Shown: positions 11,739 through 22,600 of the stretch, one piece after another
Layout of the letters: each line of letters starts with the position of its first letter
Numbering within the stretch: the stretch's first letter is position 1
Made by a program: the position numbers and the translations under genes
Notes under the pieces: model-generated
Seen by the model: only the letters and a program-made list of their open reading frames with translations
Told to the model about the DNA's origin: nothing
The model's database searches: none
Source of the DNA: Aurelia coerulea
Lineage: Eukaryota > Cnidaria > Scyphozoa > Semaeostomeae > Ulmaridae
Assembly: GCA_039566865.1 (NCBI GenBank)
Contig: CM076962.1
Location: forward strand, 3,776,743-3,840,742
DNA: 64,000 nucleotides
Reading direction: 5' to 3'

Positions 11739-14700
11739 GTATATATTTTTTAAAAACCTGCATATTAGCTAGTCATGCACACTTTTAATTTCAGTGGAGC
11801 TCACTTGATACCAGCGCATTTTGAAAACGGTGAAAAATGTGACAGTAGCAAAATCTGAGCTAGCGTTCACACGATACCATTTTCAAAGAGTTCCGTTTTC
11901 AAAATCTACCATTTTCAAAATCTGCCGGCAAAAAGGTGCCGTTTTCGTGTGAATGGAAGGCCTAACCGTCACATTTTTCACCGTTTTCAAAATGTGCCGG
12001 CATCGTGTGAATGCAGTCTTAGAGAAAAAACTTCTTGTTGATATTAGACCAGCATCATTTTCCAGCAACATGTTACCGGCATTGCTGCTTAGTTCTTCTC
12101 ACTCAGTTAAGTCTTGGTGAAGAGTTTGCCCTGAAGGTTGTCTGTTTAAAGTAATTGGCACTCTTCTTCCTAATCCTTACCAGGGAGTAAAGTAATATCT
12201 ATGGGAAGAAGACCATGTTGACACTGTACATTTGTACAGTTTCGATCCATCACAAGGTTGTTAGAGCTCAAGAATGTTTTCACTGCTCGGTAAAAACATT
12301 ATTGTGTAGATACTGTAGAAGTGACATACTGTAAGTGCTACCAAATCACAGTGGCGTAACAGAGCAGTGTGGGGCCCCTTAGCGAATCAAGTCGGAGATG
12401 TAGGAACTGGTGGGGCACTGGGGGCATCGGCCCCCCAAGATTTTGCAATAAAAAAGAAGTGCCCATTTTATTTCCAGGAAGTGCCCCTTTAGCTGGATAA
12501 AAAAGTGCCCTTGAAGTGTCGTCCCCCCTCAAGTTTCCTACATCCCTGAAACAAGTGGTTGGGGGCCCCTATACTTAAATTATATTTGAGTCCAATTTTA
12601 GAACCTAAAGACCCTGTACAAAAATACAAGGCTAAACTTGGCCTTGCACAGGCCAAGTTTTAGCCTTGTAGAGGTGATTATGACCTTGTTATGACCTTGT
12701 ACTAACCTTGGAAGAAAATTACAAGGCTATCAGTAAGAATCCAAGCTGCAACCAGTCTAACACAAGGTTTCCACAAGGCTTCTACAAGGCTAATTAGCAT
12801 TTTTCAAGCCATTTACAAGGTTACAGCAAGGCTATTCCAGGCTAAAACAAGGTTACAAGGCCATAACTACAAGGCTTGTACATGGCTATTACATGGCCTT
12901 GTATTTTCGTACAGGACCCACTCTTAGATTTTCTTTTAACGAAAAAACCCATTGCAATAACTACAATGGACAATGAATTACTCTAGAAAGGCAATTCAGA
13001 ATATGAGCTAAAAAAGTTTGATGTAAGATGGGAAGCACATTGAAGAGGATTTCATACCTCAGCTAAAATTTGTTGACAAAGCATCCCATTTGATGGTCTT
13101 GTTGAAGCCAAGGGAAAACAGTACAGATCAGACCTAATTTTTCTGTTCTGCAGGAAAGTCTGGTATTGTCGCTGAGAGAATGGCTGCATCACTTTCATCC
13201 ACTGGTACACCGGCCCATTATGTACATGGGGCTGAATGGACTCATGGAGATTTAGGTAAGTTTTTTACAGGTGCTTGAAGAAGTACCAAATATTCATGAG
13301 GTAGTGGCTGCGATCACAATAGACGTTTTTACCTTGTTGTATACCTCCAAAACAACTGGTTAACTACGCTGTGATATGTGACCACATTTCGTTTTGCTTA
13401 CAACGCTGTTACAGCGCTTTGGTCCTGAGAGCTGATTTCATAAGAAAAGAATCAGATGCAAAACAACGAGTCCTGAGCTACGTATGTGTTAGCGTTGTTT
13501 TGGAAAATGAACCAATCACAGCTTTGTGTGGCTGTCACATGATACATCATATCACTGTGTGATCGGGTGTCATTGTACCATTATATTGCCATACTTTCAG
13601 TTTCTGGCTACAAAACCAAATTGCAAGAAAGTGCGGTAATTCACATTACAACAGGAAAATATAGTAGTGTAACCGCAGCCAGTGTTCTGGTTGCTTCAAG
13701 AAATCATTCCAGCTGTGCATGTATAGTTTCCAATTCTGCAGCACACCAAGGCATTTTATACACAGTATTCTTATTTGTTAGATGACAGAAATATACAGTA
13801 TCAGATGCTTCATCTCATATTAATCAGTAAGGCCAATAAGGTGTCACTGACGGAGCTGCTCACACAGGAATGCAATCGTTCTGTTCCATATTGTTTTCCA
13901 GAAAGTGGCATGCTCAAGGTTTGCATTCACACAGGAATGCTTCAAATAACTTTGCTCCATCCAGAGAGTGGAACGATAAGATGATTATACCAAATGTGGA
14001 ACGATACGAAGTCCTTCCATTCCATTCCTGTGTGAACAGGCAGTGAAGTGCAAAACTGTTCTAGAAAACTGAACAATAAGATTTTTGGCCTTAGCTACGG
14101 CGTGGGTTTTTTGTTATTGCTGGAAAGAATGGAAAGAACCAAAGAAACAATTGTGGAACAGAATGATTGCATTCATGTGTGAACAGAAACAAAAACCAAC
14201 AGGCAATTTTTCCATTTCTGTGGGACAGTCACTTTGGAAGATTTTACAATCCCAGAGAAGGCTAGCGATGAGTTTCATCTGTTGATTTTTGAATGTTTAT
14301 TAATCTTGCATGATAGACCATCCCTAAACGCACAAAACACTTCAATACCCCTTTTAGCTTGTTTACTTGCTCTCCATGGTATCCTGTTTGACTAGTTTAA
14401 CTGGTTTCCATAATCAGTGCTATAAACCAGTACGTGTATTTTGATTCTGAGGATGGCACAAGTCTAGTGCCGAAACGTTCTTTAAAATTCTGGATATGTC
14501 ATACTTTATATTTTGGATATGCCGTATTAAGCCCTAACATGGACTTGTCTATTTATTCATTTAACCGATTACTAATGGATTTGTCGCTTTAATATGTCAA
14601 CGATGTTGTTTTTCATCCTGAAGGGGGTCAAAATGAAACTGTTCGTCGTCACACTAGTTATAAAATTTATCTTTTGGCTGCGTTTCCCTAAGCGCAGTCT

Positions 14701-16031
14701 ACTTATTTGTTGCAGAAACTGCGGATCAAAGATGGTATGGAACAATTGTGTTCCTGTGTGAATAATGGGGCCTAAGTTTCTGCTATTCCACTATAAGCAA
14801 TAAGGAAAGTTTCAGTGTTATTGATTCTCACTTCTTAAATTTTGCAGGAAAGGCAAGAAGAGGAGACGTCTGTGTCTTCTTCTCTCACAGTGGAAACACA
14901 AAAGAGTGTGTTTTTGCTTCAACAGTACTAAGGGAAAGAGGTGTTCATATTTTGGCAATAGTTGGAAAACCAGATTGCAATATGGCTAAAGTCAGTGATG
15001 CTATTTTAACATATCAAGTCGACCATCCATTAGAAGAGCCAATTGGAGGAGTACCAACAACAAGTGTTATGCTACAGGTAATTCTGTTTGCTATTATCAT
15101 TCTCGCATAAGGGAGAGTGCAAAATTCATTTTTTAACATGGCCAGTGCAAAACATAACGGGGCAATCACTTTTTAGCCTATACAAAAATAGGCTCATCAT
15201 TTTTTATCACACGAATATGTTTGGGGCAGTAACTTTTTTATGAGTCAAAAATGAATGAAAAATATCTTTTTCATTTTGCGTAAAAGTATATAAATATGTT
15301 GATGAAAAGTGTCCACCCGTTTCAAGAACGGTTCATCAGTCGTCGGTATCTCATATTTCTAAGTCAATAAAGGATCTCTCTCGTTGGTAAATAGTTGTAA
15401 CAGAATAAGTATACCCTATGTTTTTTGGAGATCAAGCAGAATAAATCATGTTACGGTCACTAGACCATTGACATCTGTACTATAACAGCTATCCCTTAGA
15501 AGTGCCGCACAGATAAATTTTTTTAAGAAAGCTATTGACAGGGCAGTTAGTTCTTTTGAAAACATTTTCAACTGGGGGTGAGCAGGTTTTTTTGCATCAA
15601 TTTTCCATGTAAACAATGGAAATGCAATTAGTTAGCCATACGAATATAAAGGTTTGTATTGGTTTAGTTAGTCAAACTCTGATGATAACATAAGTTTGAA
15701 AGGCCTCAGTGTGCCAATTATTTAGACTTTTTTCGTTCGTTGCATCTGCCATATTCCAAAGAAGCAGGTTTTAGAATTTTACACCAATCTTTTTGAAACT
15801 TTGGAATTTATGCTAATGTTCAAGTTATTCCTCACATGTTCGTAACAACTTTGCATTGACGTTATTCTGTTCTTGTAAGTATCTTTTCCAAATTTCCAGG
15901 AAATGGTCGTGAATGCTGTGGTATCAGAATTGATCAAGAGGAGGAAGTACACTAAAGTAGAATTTGCACGCAACCACCCAGGGGGTTCACTTGGCAAACT
16001 TTTATGTGACAAAGATGGGAAACCAATGTAA
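11495..16031 (+). CDS. SIS-domain sugar-phosphate isomerase of the KdsD/GutQ/KpsF type, complete, four exons
   Basis: Exons 11495-11738, 13154-13255, 14848-15077 and 15900-16031 join in phase into 235 codons plus stop. About 55 N-terminal residues have no recognised domain. A single SIS fold then carries the family signatures: TSGIGKSGIVAERMAASL, TGTPAHYVHGAEWTHGDLG, FFSHSGNTKE, AIVGKPDCNMAKVSDA, PTTSVMLQ and FARNHPGGSLGKLL. Bacterial homologues interconvert ribulose 5-phosphate and arabinose 5-phosphate. The GKSG lysine, HGDLG histidine and HPGG histidine positions of that family are all present. The C-terminal CBS pair of many bacterial forms is absent, leaving a length near the short form. 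ATG 11495 follows a TTTTAG acceptor by 8 nt, so an upstream 5' UTR exon is expected. The substrate in this organism is inference. Confidence 0.9.
11793..12021. repeat. Family L inverted-repeat element in SIS-gene intron 1
   Basis: It contains repeated ACGATACCATTTTC / CCGTTTTCAAAATGTGCC words. The right end CATCGTGTGAATGCAGTCTT matches the right ends of the elements at 2660-3134 and 61688-62532. Confidence 0.65.
12349..12575. repeat. hAT-like fragment with CAGTGGCGTAAC end
   Basis: It opens with CAGTGGCGTAACAGAGCAG and contains GGGGCCCC and GGCCCCCC blocks like the hAT-type element at 57052-59127. No coding region is intact. Confidence 0.5.
12612..12915 (+). repeat. Family J element, internally built of ACAAGGCT words
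   Basis: Ends CCTGTACAAAAATACAAGG and CCTTGTATTTTCGTACAGG are inverses. The interior repeats AAGGCT/AAGGTT/CCTTGT words many times. A second copy in the opposite orientation lies at 21395-21697 in the SDR gene and looks very similar by eye. Confidence 0.88.
13154..13255 (+). CDS. SIS-domain isomerase coding exon 2
   Basis: This 102-nt exon encodes KSGIVAERMAASLSSTGTP and YVHGAEWTHGDL, the phosphosugar-binding part of the SIS fold. The acceptor is TTCTGCAG and the donor GTAAGT. Confidence 0.93.
   Translation, partial: ESLVLSLREWLHHFHPLVHRPIMYMGLNGLMEI
13856..14042. repeat. Short inverted-repeat element in SIS-gene intron 2
   Basis: The left end CTGCTCACACAGGAATG and right end CATTCCTGTGTGAACAG are near-inverses. 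Related words (TGTTCCTGTGTGAATAATG) recur at 14749-14767, suggesting a larger or second element. Confidence 0.55.
14447..14475 (+). ncRNA. Hammerhead-ribozyme-like core
   Basis: CTGAGGA (14447-14453) fits the catalytic CUGANGA box. It is followed by a 5-bp stem GGCAC/GTGCC with a 7-nt loop, then GAAA (14472-14475). This is the core order of a hammerhead ribozyme. No convincing stem III and cleavage triplet could be assigned, so activity is doubtful. It may be the relic of a Penelope-like or retrozyme element. Confidence 0.4.
14848..15077 (+). CDS. SIS-domain isomerase coding exon 3
   Basis: This 230-nt exon encodes FFSHSGNTKECVF, LAIVGKPDCNMAKV and GGVPTTSVMLQ, the second half of the SIS core. 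The acceptor is TTTTGCAG and the donor GTAATT. Confidence 0.93.
15900..16031 (+). CDS. SIS-domain isomerase coding exon 4 and stop
   Basis: This 132-nt exon encodes EMVVNAVVSELIKRRKY and FARNHPGGSLGKLL and ends in KDGKPM and TAA. A candidate AATAAA lies only about 420 bp downstream (near 16448), so the 3' end is uncertain. Confidence 0.92.
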   Translation, partial: EMVVNAVVSELIKRRKYTKVEFARNHPGGSLGKLLCDKDGKPM

Positions 16032-16624
16032 TTGATTCATGTTCCAAATTGCACATCATTTCATTAACACCCTACTAATCTAAAGGTGAACTCTAAAGGT
16101 GAACTCGCTTATTCCGGTTGTTATCAATATATGGTAACTTTCAATATGGTTTTAGTTGTATCAACAAGGAACTGTTTATTATTTTGGTGGAGGTTGTTAA
16201 ATATCGCGTAGCTCAACAAGCCTAGAAGCAACTGGGTGCTAACATGTAATCCAATGTATGAACTCTCGAGAAGTTCCATGATAAACGCTAATGCAGTGTC
16301 CTAAACATACGCCTATATGACAAGAAAGGACAGAGGGAAGCATATTTATAAAGCTGGTTTATTTCTTTTTGAGAAGTTTGCAGATAAAATCGTCTGGATG
16401 GTCTCAATACATAAAATTTATTTAATCGAGAATAGTAGTTTATAATTAATAAATCAGGAATTTTAGCCATTGTAAATTTTCTGAGCTGCCTTCCTGCACT
16501 ACTCATTACTCATAGTTTACCTAGACTTATTACCTGGAGTCTCTTGTTTCCACGTGCACAACAACAACAACGATTCAACTCAATGAGATGAGTGTTACTG
16601 GAGGGTCCTTATGCAGTGAGGCTA
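16032..16624. other. 3' flank of the SIS-domain gene
   Basis: Non-coding and AT-rich, with a possible polyadenylation signal near 16448. The last nine bases are the left target duplication of the following foldback element. No gene is seen. Confidence 0.4.
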
Positions 16625-17207
16625 AACAAGGACAGATTGGTAAGACAATAGCACGAATTGGTTTTGATCGACACCGTAATTCAAAGCGATTAGCGATCGA
16701 AGACAAAGGAAATTCTCTCAACCAGTAATTCAAAACAACCAAAGCCGCAAAAGTTTCTCTAAAACCCACGTAGCTAGCTCACTCGTTGTGCATTCCAGGA
16801 ATTGTTTTTCAGAACAAACATGAGCATATATCGAAAGAAGAAGGATATAGCTACACATCTACTTCGGGCATTTCATTTATTTGATTCAAAAGCCGATCGG
16901 AAGGCGATTCAATTCTCTTATTTTTTGGGTGTAATTAAAACACTTACAGCTCCGCTTCTGAACCAAAGAAATAAAATGCCCGAGGTAGATGTGTAGATAT
17001 ACCCTTCTTCGTTCGATGTATGCTCATGTTTGCACGTAGCAACAATTTCTAGAATGCACAACTTGGGTTTCAGAGAAACTTTTGCGGCTTTGTTTGTTTT
17101 GAATTTATGCTCGAGAGAATTTCCTTTGTCTGCTGCCATTAATCGCTTTGAATTCAGGTGTCAACAAAAGCATCTCATGCTATTGTATTACAAAATCTGC
17201 CCTTGTT
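16625..17207. mobile_element. Complete family B foldback element (Mutator-like), with 9-bp target duplication
   Basis: Long near-perfect inverted arms begin AACAAGGACAGATT and end AAATCTGCCCTTGTT; the two arms cover almost the whole 583 bp. It is flanked by the perfect 9-bp duplication GTGAGGCTA (16616-16624 and 17208-17216). No transposase is encoded. Confidence 0.92.
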
Positions 17208-17689
17208 GTGAGGCTATAGTTTACCCATCTCTATAGTCCACACATATTTAGAGTTAATTACCACAGAGTTTGTATCATTTTCACCGCCTCAATGGTTTAT
17301 ATGGGTGTGCATGGGTGGTAAGTTGATCTCCATCAGTGTGAAGCCTTTATTACTGTTTAAGTCGTAGAATGTGCACATTTTGCGCAGTTTCCAGATGTAA
17401 GTTGGCATTTTCTAGCCATCCGTACACGAAAAACGTACACTTTTCGTGGGAATGTAGATAACGCTTGCTGATTTGTGAGATTCTAAATCTGGCCATCAAC
17501 TCATGTTTCCAATGTAGTGCTTTTGAAAGACTTCGAGGTAGCACTGTCGGTTTTTTGCCTTGGCGGCTGTTTCAAATGGTATTTCTTAAAATACAAAGAC
17601 AAAACTCTGGTCGCTGACACAGAAGGAGCATTTCAACGCTTTAGAAGAGATGGTTTTAAGTTTTGGTCTTTTTCACGTGCCGGGGTCTA

Positions 17690-18138
17690 AAGTTAAGCTT
17701 AGGCCAAACTGGGCAACAATGTTGCCCGACAATGTTGCTTGAAATTTTTTTCATTTTTATATAGTCGAAAGATTGTGGCCAAACAGGGCAATATGGTCGT
17801 GCAGCATATTGTTGCTGTTGTTATCAAAAAGCGTGCCAAAGTTGATTTGATAGGTGCCTTACTGCGCCATATTGTATTTGAACGCAAAATTTAGCTAGAA
17901 TATGGCAGGACGTAGCTTGTTTTAGATGAAGATGAAAGTTGGAAAAAGGGAAATTAAGTTGAATTGTTGCCCAACATTGTGGCCAAACTGGGAAACATAG
18001 CATGTTTGAACATTGCGGCAACAAATTTTCTGCTGAATTTGTCGGCCGACAAAGTGGTCAAACTGGGCAACATTTGAGCAACATTTGCGTTTTGTCCATG
18101 CTGCCCGACAATGTTGTCCAGTTTGGCCAAGCCTTAGG
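17690..18138. repeat. Inverted-repeat element with GGCCAAACTGG ends
   Basis: The left TTAGGCCAAACTGGGCAAC and the right (GTTGTCCAGTTTGGCCAAG) are inverses. The interior repeats CAACATTG/CAATGTTG several times. It lies between the SIS-domain and SDR genes. Confidence 0.8.
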
Positions 18139-18677
18139 AACTGTATAATCAGGGTCAGCTAGGGACAGTCTTCCTGCCGCATATTGATATTTTATTCTTG
18201 CTATGTCGAATCTTGTTGAATTCTCAAAACTTTAATCATTGTGATCAAGTTTAGAGAATTTAGCAGGGCAACATAATCTATTACGTCTCTGAGCTCTTGG
18301 GCTATTGTCTTGGAAACACGCCACACCCTAGTTTGACCCAGGATTTTACTGGGAAGTCAAGCAGGATTTGCTCAGAAATGGTTGATGAAAATTTAATGCA
18401 AGCACTGACACCCTGCAGGCAAATGCCAAGAGAATCATTCTCGCCACCAAAGGACAAATCATTGCAATAAAGTGGCTCCTTTGACGTGCAATGCAATTAA
18501 GTTTTTACCTAATGATGAATTATTAAGGACTGTTAGCACTCCTGCAGATGCAACACGAGTACTGTAAAGAAGCAAGATGATTTAATTCATCAAAATTTTA
18601 ATACTCGAAGTGTTTTTTCAAATTGTTTAATGGATTATTTATTAAAAGAAGAGGAAAAATAAAAATCACACAGTTTT

Positions 18678-19325
18678 ATATCCCGGGGTGGGTACTTCAC
18701 TTACGGGGATGCCAGTTTTGAGGTAGTTTTTTGGCAAGAAAATTCTGGGAATGAGATGTACTTTTTGTAGAAATTTTCTGGGATTGGGGTCTAATTTTGA
18801 CCAGAAATTCTGGGAATGTTCAGGTTTAGGGTCATGCAGTAATTTTTTACAATTTTTTGTGTGAGGAAAACAGTTGTTGGAAAAAGCTTCATCCATATTC
18901 TGGGATTGGGTCCCAAAACCCTGCCTTTATTCTGGGGTTTGGATAATATCAGAAATTCTTGCAGCCACACCCCCATATAGCCAATAGTTAGTTGCCCCCT
19001 CGGGGGGTATCTTATTATCTCTGTGGTACGGGGACTTGCCATGTTTTAGGGGTACTTTTTGAAAAAGTAACAGAATTATGGGTGTCATTTTAAGACTTTT
19101 TACGGACCTGTGGGTCCTTTTCAGAATTTTGCAGAACTGTGAGTCCTGTTTTGGAGGAAGTGTTTCATCATTTCCGGAATTATGACCCAGATTTTTCATT
19201 AGATTTGCGGGATGAGAAGAGCGGATGATGGCCCCAAAATTTTTTTAAATTTACGGAATTTTGAGTACTGGGGAAAATTGCAGGGTCGAGATCGGGGAGC
19301 ACTAGTCGAGATACCCCCAAGGCCG
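18678..19325. repeat. Family M element (CCCGGGGTGGGTACTT type)
   Basis: It starts TCCCGGGGTGGGTACTTCAC and contains loosely repeated CTGGGATTGGGTC / TTCTGGGAATG words. A second member begins at 63735 with the same opening. I recall similar repeats in coral genomes (memory, unchecked). It ends about 50 bp before the SDR start codon. Confidence 0.6.
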
Positions 19326-19374
19326 CCTCTCACAACCCCACCCCCGGGCTTCTCGGCTTGAAAAAAGTTGAAAT

Positions 19375-19696
19375 ATGACCCTCCTCAGCATGCAGCCTCA
19401 TTCTGGTCACAAAACGGGAAGTGAAGAAGTGAAGACAACCAAAATGGCTCCAACCGAAGAAGCTGCCGGAGAAATGGAGACTCGCTTCATAAAAGGCCCA
19501 CAAGAAGAAACTGGAAAGCTCAAGCTGATCTTCGAGATAATCAAAGCCATCTTTGATGTTAATTTGATCATTTTGATTGCAATTTTCAGGTTTTTTGTCC
19601 CGGTAAAGAAGAAAGATCTGAAGGGAGAAATCGTTGTTATCACAGGTGCAGCTGGATTTATAGGGAGGTTGCTGGCACTGAGATTTGCAAAGCAAG
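19375..19696 (+). CDS. SDR16C5-like: SDR16C-like coding exon 1
   Basis: Encodes the N-terminus, the membrane anchor and the dinucleotide-binding loop, ending one base into the Gly of KQG. The donor is GTATTA. The glycine motif TGAAGFIG is unusual for a classical SDR (TGxxxGxG). Confidence 0.9.
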
Positions 19697-22600
19697 GTAT
19701 TATTAACACAGCATAGCATGGTGAATTAAGATGGTGGTTGAGGAGTAAGGATGTAGTTGCCCATGTTTATGAAAATGAACGGTCGATTATTATTTTTCAT
19801 TGGAATCGCATGATCTTCTTTTGACGTGGAACACGCTGTGCCTGGATCTAATATTTTTCAAAAACCCAACGAGGATATTTTTTCTGACTTCATTCTGTCC
19901 GATATTCTTAGCGTGTGGTTTGTTGAATTGGATAATTCTAAGAATATAAAGTTTTCAGGCAGTCTACTTTCCGTGGACTTGTAAGTTAAAGTGAATAACC
20001 TGAGTTAAAAGATGAGATTTCGTAGATTTGTAAATAGCCTTATTGTATTTGAATAAAATAATAATAATGAAATTTGATAATCAAGCTCATAGCGAATGAA
20101 AGCAATGCTAATATAAAAAGGAGAACAATAAGAGAGATTAGGAGTTTCTGTCCTATTTATAGACAAGCGCTATATATCTCAGGTCATTCACTTTGAGTTT
20201 CCATCAAATCTTTTTCACGCTCAAAAATGGTTCAAATTTCATTTAAGGGTTGCCCTGCAGCATAGCTGATTTTCAAGGGGCCCTCTTATAAAAATGTTAA
20301 TTACACTATAAATACAAGCCTAAAAGAACTAATTACTACTAAAAAACCATAATATTAAAAACCTATTTTCAACAATATTTATATGCAGTTAAAAGAAAAT
20401 AATGATCTCTAAATAGATAGTTTGAATCCATTTATTGAATGAGTCGGCATGTAATTTTCTCCACTCGCTGTGCATATCCGGCTAGCCTGTTTCACAATTC
20501 AAAGTAACCATTTGAAAACATTTAATCGTTTATCCAAAGATCTCGCCAATTTTGTTGCCAATATAATTATTTTTCCGAAGGCAAACATTCGGAAAAATTC
20601 CCCCTAAATGCATGAGTGTAGTGGAAGATAGAATTTGGAGGGGCTTCCCGACAAAAATCCTTTGCTTAAAAATACTTTGTCCAGCTTGATTTTTCAACAG
20701 ATTTCTGCCTGATTATGGCTGATTTTAGCAAATTTTTCCAATGTTGGGGGGGGGACTGTAGCTTCCCAGCCCCCTGTCTCCTATGCCTAAATTGGTCTAT
20801 TCTGTTTTAACAACTCCACATAGAGATCCAAGTTTGTGTGTGCTGTTTGTAGGATTATTTTTTAGAGACATTTTCAGAAAATGTTTTTCACACAGGTGCA
20901 GCAGTAGTTCTCTGGGATGTAAACAAGAAAGGAATTGAAGATGTCACAGAAGAAATAACTGATCTTGGTGGCCATGCATTTGGATACTGCTGCAATTTAC
21001 GAGACAAGTATGACATCCAAAGAACTGCTGCCAGAGTTGCCAAAGAAGTTGGAGACCCAACAATATTGGTGAATAATGCAGGCATAGTTGCAGGAAAGAA
21101 CATTCTAGACCTCAGTGATAATGACATAGAAGCAACTTTTGATGTCAATATTCTTGCTCACTTTTGGGTATGTATATTTTTGCTTTGCTAGAACCCTGGG
21201 GGCACTAGACCAGATTTTGGCCACGGAAGTAACACACAGCGTAAAACACATAACTATATCTTTATCTATACCATTCTTATGACTTATGTAATACCAAAAC
21301 TCATCAAAGATGATGCGATTCTTGGCAGCATGTCATTGGTAGCCAATATATGCAAGTGCCCCTTAGCCGCTAAAAAAGCTGTAGTAAGAAGTATCCTGTA
21401 CGAAAATACAAGGCCATGTAATAGCCATGTACAAGCCTTGTAGTTATGGCCTTGTAACCTTGTAATAGCCTGGAATAGCCTTGCTGTAACCTTGTAAATG
21501 GCTTGAAAAATGCTAATTAGCTTTGTAGAAGCCTTGTGGAAACCTTGTGTTAGACTTGTTGCAGCTGGGAATCTTACTGATAGCCTTGTAATTTTCTTCC
21601 AAGGTTAGTACAAGGTCATAACAAGGTCATAATCCCCTCTACAAGGCTAAAACTTGGCCTGTACAAGGCCAAGTTTAGCCTTGTATTTTTGTACAGGTTC
21701 TAAGTCAAGTTTAGAAATACATGAGTCTTACAGTATAAGTTTATGAAGCTATATTCTTATCCTTACCAAACCCCTCCAATTTTATGTTGCCTTCTCATTA
21801 GCTCACTACAAAAGCGACTATTAAGTGACCGTTGAAAATGACTCAAATGATATTGGGTTCACTGGCATTTTCATTGACTCACTCTAAAAACTGATTACTT
21901 TTAACGATGTACGGGGAGATAACCTTTGGGGGCTGCCTGATGAAAATCCAAATTTTGCTTGACTCAAGGCCAATTTCTGCCTTTGGCCGATTTTGCAAAT
22001 TTGTTCAATATTGGAGGGCTGTTCCCCCCAGCCCCCTGCCTCATGCGCATATACTTTTAACCCATTTTGTTTTAACCCGGGCTAGTTGAAGAGGGCAGCC
22101 TAAAACACCTTCCTCATGAGTGATGTTAGAATTTGGAAAGATCATCCACAAGTTTAGAATTTAATTCGATTTTACCTCAATTTACCTCGATTTAAAAAAC
22201 ACAGCACATATTTGGGTCACAGAATTCAAGGCTATAAATTGGCTCCCTACAAAGAACAGGATAGATCAGCGTGTCTGTGTCAACATAATGAAATTTTCCA
22301 GAGGAACTGCCCCAGCGTACAGTGCTGAGCTATTCTGTCCAGTCAACCAGGGCCGAAAGGTCCAAGTTAAAATTCCATTTCGTAAAAGTAATGCTAGACA
22401 AAAATGTCTATCTTATCTAGGGCCCAAAACATGGAATAGTCTTTGGTCTGAGATGAAATCAACAAAAATATCAACACATTCAAACATAAAATCAAAGAGA
22501 ATTTTTTCCAAAATATACAAAAAGAGGAAGATGACATATTGGTATGGTCTTATAAACCATGTTTTATACGGAAAACAGCTGCATTTTTTTTCTCACGTTA

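Noticed and set aside
19407..19709. Long minus-strand frames opposite SDR exon 1
   Set aside because: Shadow frames of the coding exon on the other strand.
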